From Actinomycetes bacterium (GTDB taxonomy: Bacteria > Actinomycetota > Acidimicrobiia > Acidimicrobiales > Bog-793), in contig JAJZBI010000013.1 in assembly GCA_021798985.1 (NCBI GenBank), forward strand, positions 28,720 to 92,719: 64,000 nucleotides of DNA, read 5' to 3'. Positions 63,906-64,000 of this stretch are shown in pieces. The position numbers were made by a program, and so were the translations under genes. Numbering within the stretch: the first letter of the stretch is position 1; each line of letters begins with the position of its first letter. The notes under the pieces were generated by a model. It was not told the DNA's origin. It was given only the letters and a program-made list of their open reading frames with translations, and ran no database searches.

Positions 63906-64000
63906 GGCTGTGGCGCCCGTAGGGCGACACGATCGAGCAGGAACTCCGGCGCGGTGTCTCGGAGTGGGTGACGTCGTGCGGGCGCGCCAAAGCCCCCGAG

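Noticed and set aside
13-64000. tRNA, rRNA or known riboswitch
   Set aside because: Reading the intergenic regions I found no tRNA-like cloverleaf arms, rRNA segments or recognisable riboswitch cores; a covariance-model scan would be needed to exclude them fully.

Overview
The window is about 64 kb of very GC-rich DNA with dense, often overlapping genes. I read it as chromosomal DNA from an actinomycete, most likely of the Acidimicrobiia type. The evidence is the high GC in third codon positions, many GTG/TTG starts, a DinB/TIGR03086-type (mycothiol-enzyme-like) remnant, a HelD RNA-polymerase helicase, and large exported proteins with tandem 'GYWLV..G..FAYG' and 'SCxxxxxCTAVGxY' repeats. The lineage is an inference, because no rRNA or tRNA gene is present. 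No phage, transposase, CRISPR array or plasmid gene was seen.

Region 1-21 kb is a sugar-catabolism island. It holds a GH78 alpha-L-rhamnosidase (cut by the left edge), a LacI repressor, a TRAP importer (SBP, small and large membrane subunits) followed by a DHDPS/KDG-aldolase-family lyase, lactate oxidation genes (LutA and a fused LutB-LutC), then L-rhamnose mutarotase, rhamnose isomerase, a bifunctional rhamnulose-1-P aldolase/lactaldehyde dehydrogenase, rhamnulokinase, a second LacI regulator and a small P-loop kinase. Read together: rhamnosides are cut, L-rhamnose becomes DHAP plus L-lactaldehyde, the fused dehydrogenase makes L-lactate, and Lut enzymes oxidise it to pyruvate. The lut and rha operons diverge from one control region that holds a readable promoter for each and an operator-like palindrome at the predicted rha start point. 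A MarR regulator and a single-chain ABC exporter with two unequal ATP sites end this part.

Region 21-34 kb is dominated by three large secreted proteins (a GH25-like enzyme fused to a propeller and a Gly-Thr-Ser repeat; a seven-repeat Cys-pair domain plus six Ig-like repeats; five Ig-like repeats plus a propeller). Between them lie a 2-hydroxyacid dehydrogenase, a UbiB/AarF kinase and a broken TIGR03086-family gene whose parts lie in three frames.

Region 34-48 kb holds, on the minus strand, a three-gene signalling operon (receiver-PP2C phosphatase, CHASE3 histidine kinase, stand-alone receiver) running into kynureninase, a sulfite-oxidase-like molybdoenzyme and its likely flavin reductase; then an epimerase/mannonate-dehydratase-like pair, a YeiH exporter with a divergent LysR regulator, an LppX/LprG-like exported protein, a quinone oxidoreductase and an S9 peptidase.

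Region 48-64 kb contains an acyl-CoA-dehydrogenase-like flavoprotein, ATP-grasp ligase and esterase lipoprotein in one operon, a gamma-glutamyltransferase, pirin, a GGDEF-EAL protein, an MFS transporter, HelD and cobyrinate diamide synthase. The most unusual feature is here: a 509-bp direct repeat (one mismatch by eye) brackets the GGDEF-EAL gene. Each copy carries an intact 59-residue membrane-protein ORF, and the second copy also carries an orphan piece of the pirin 3' end.
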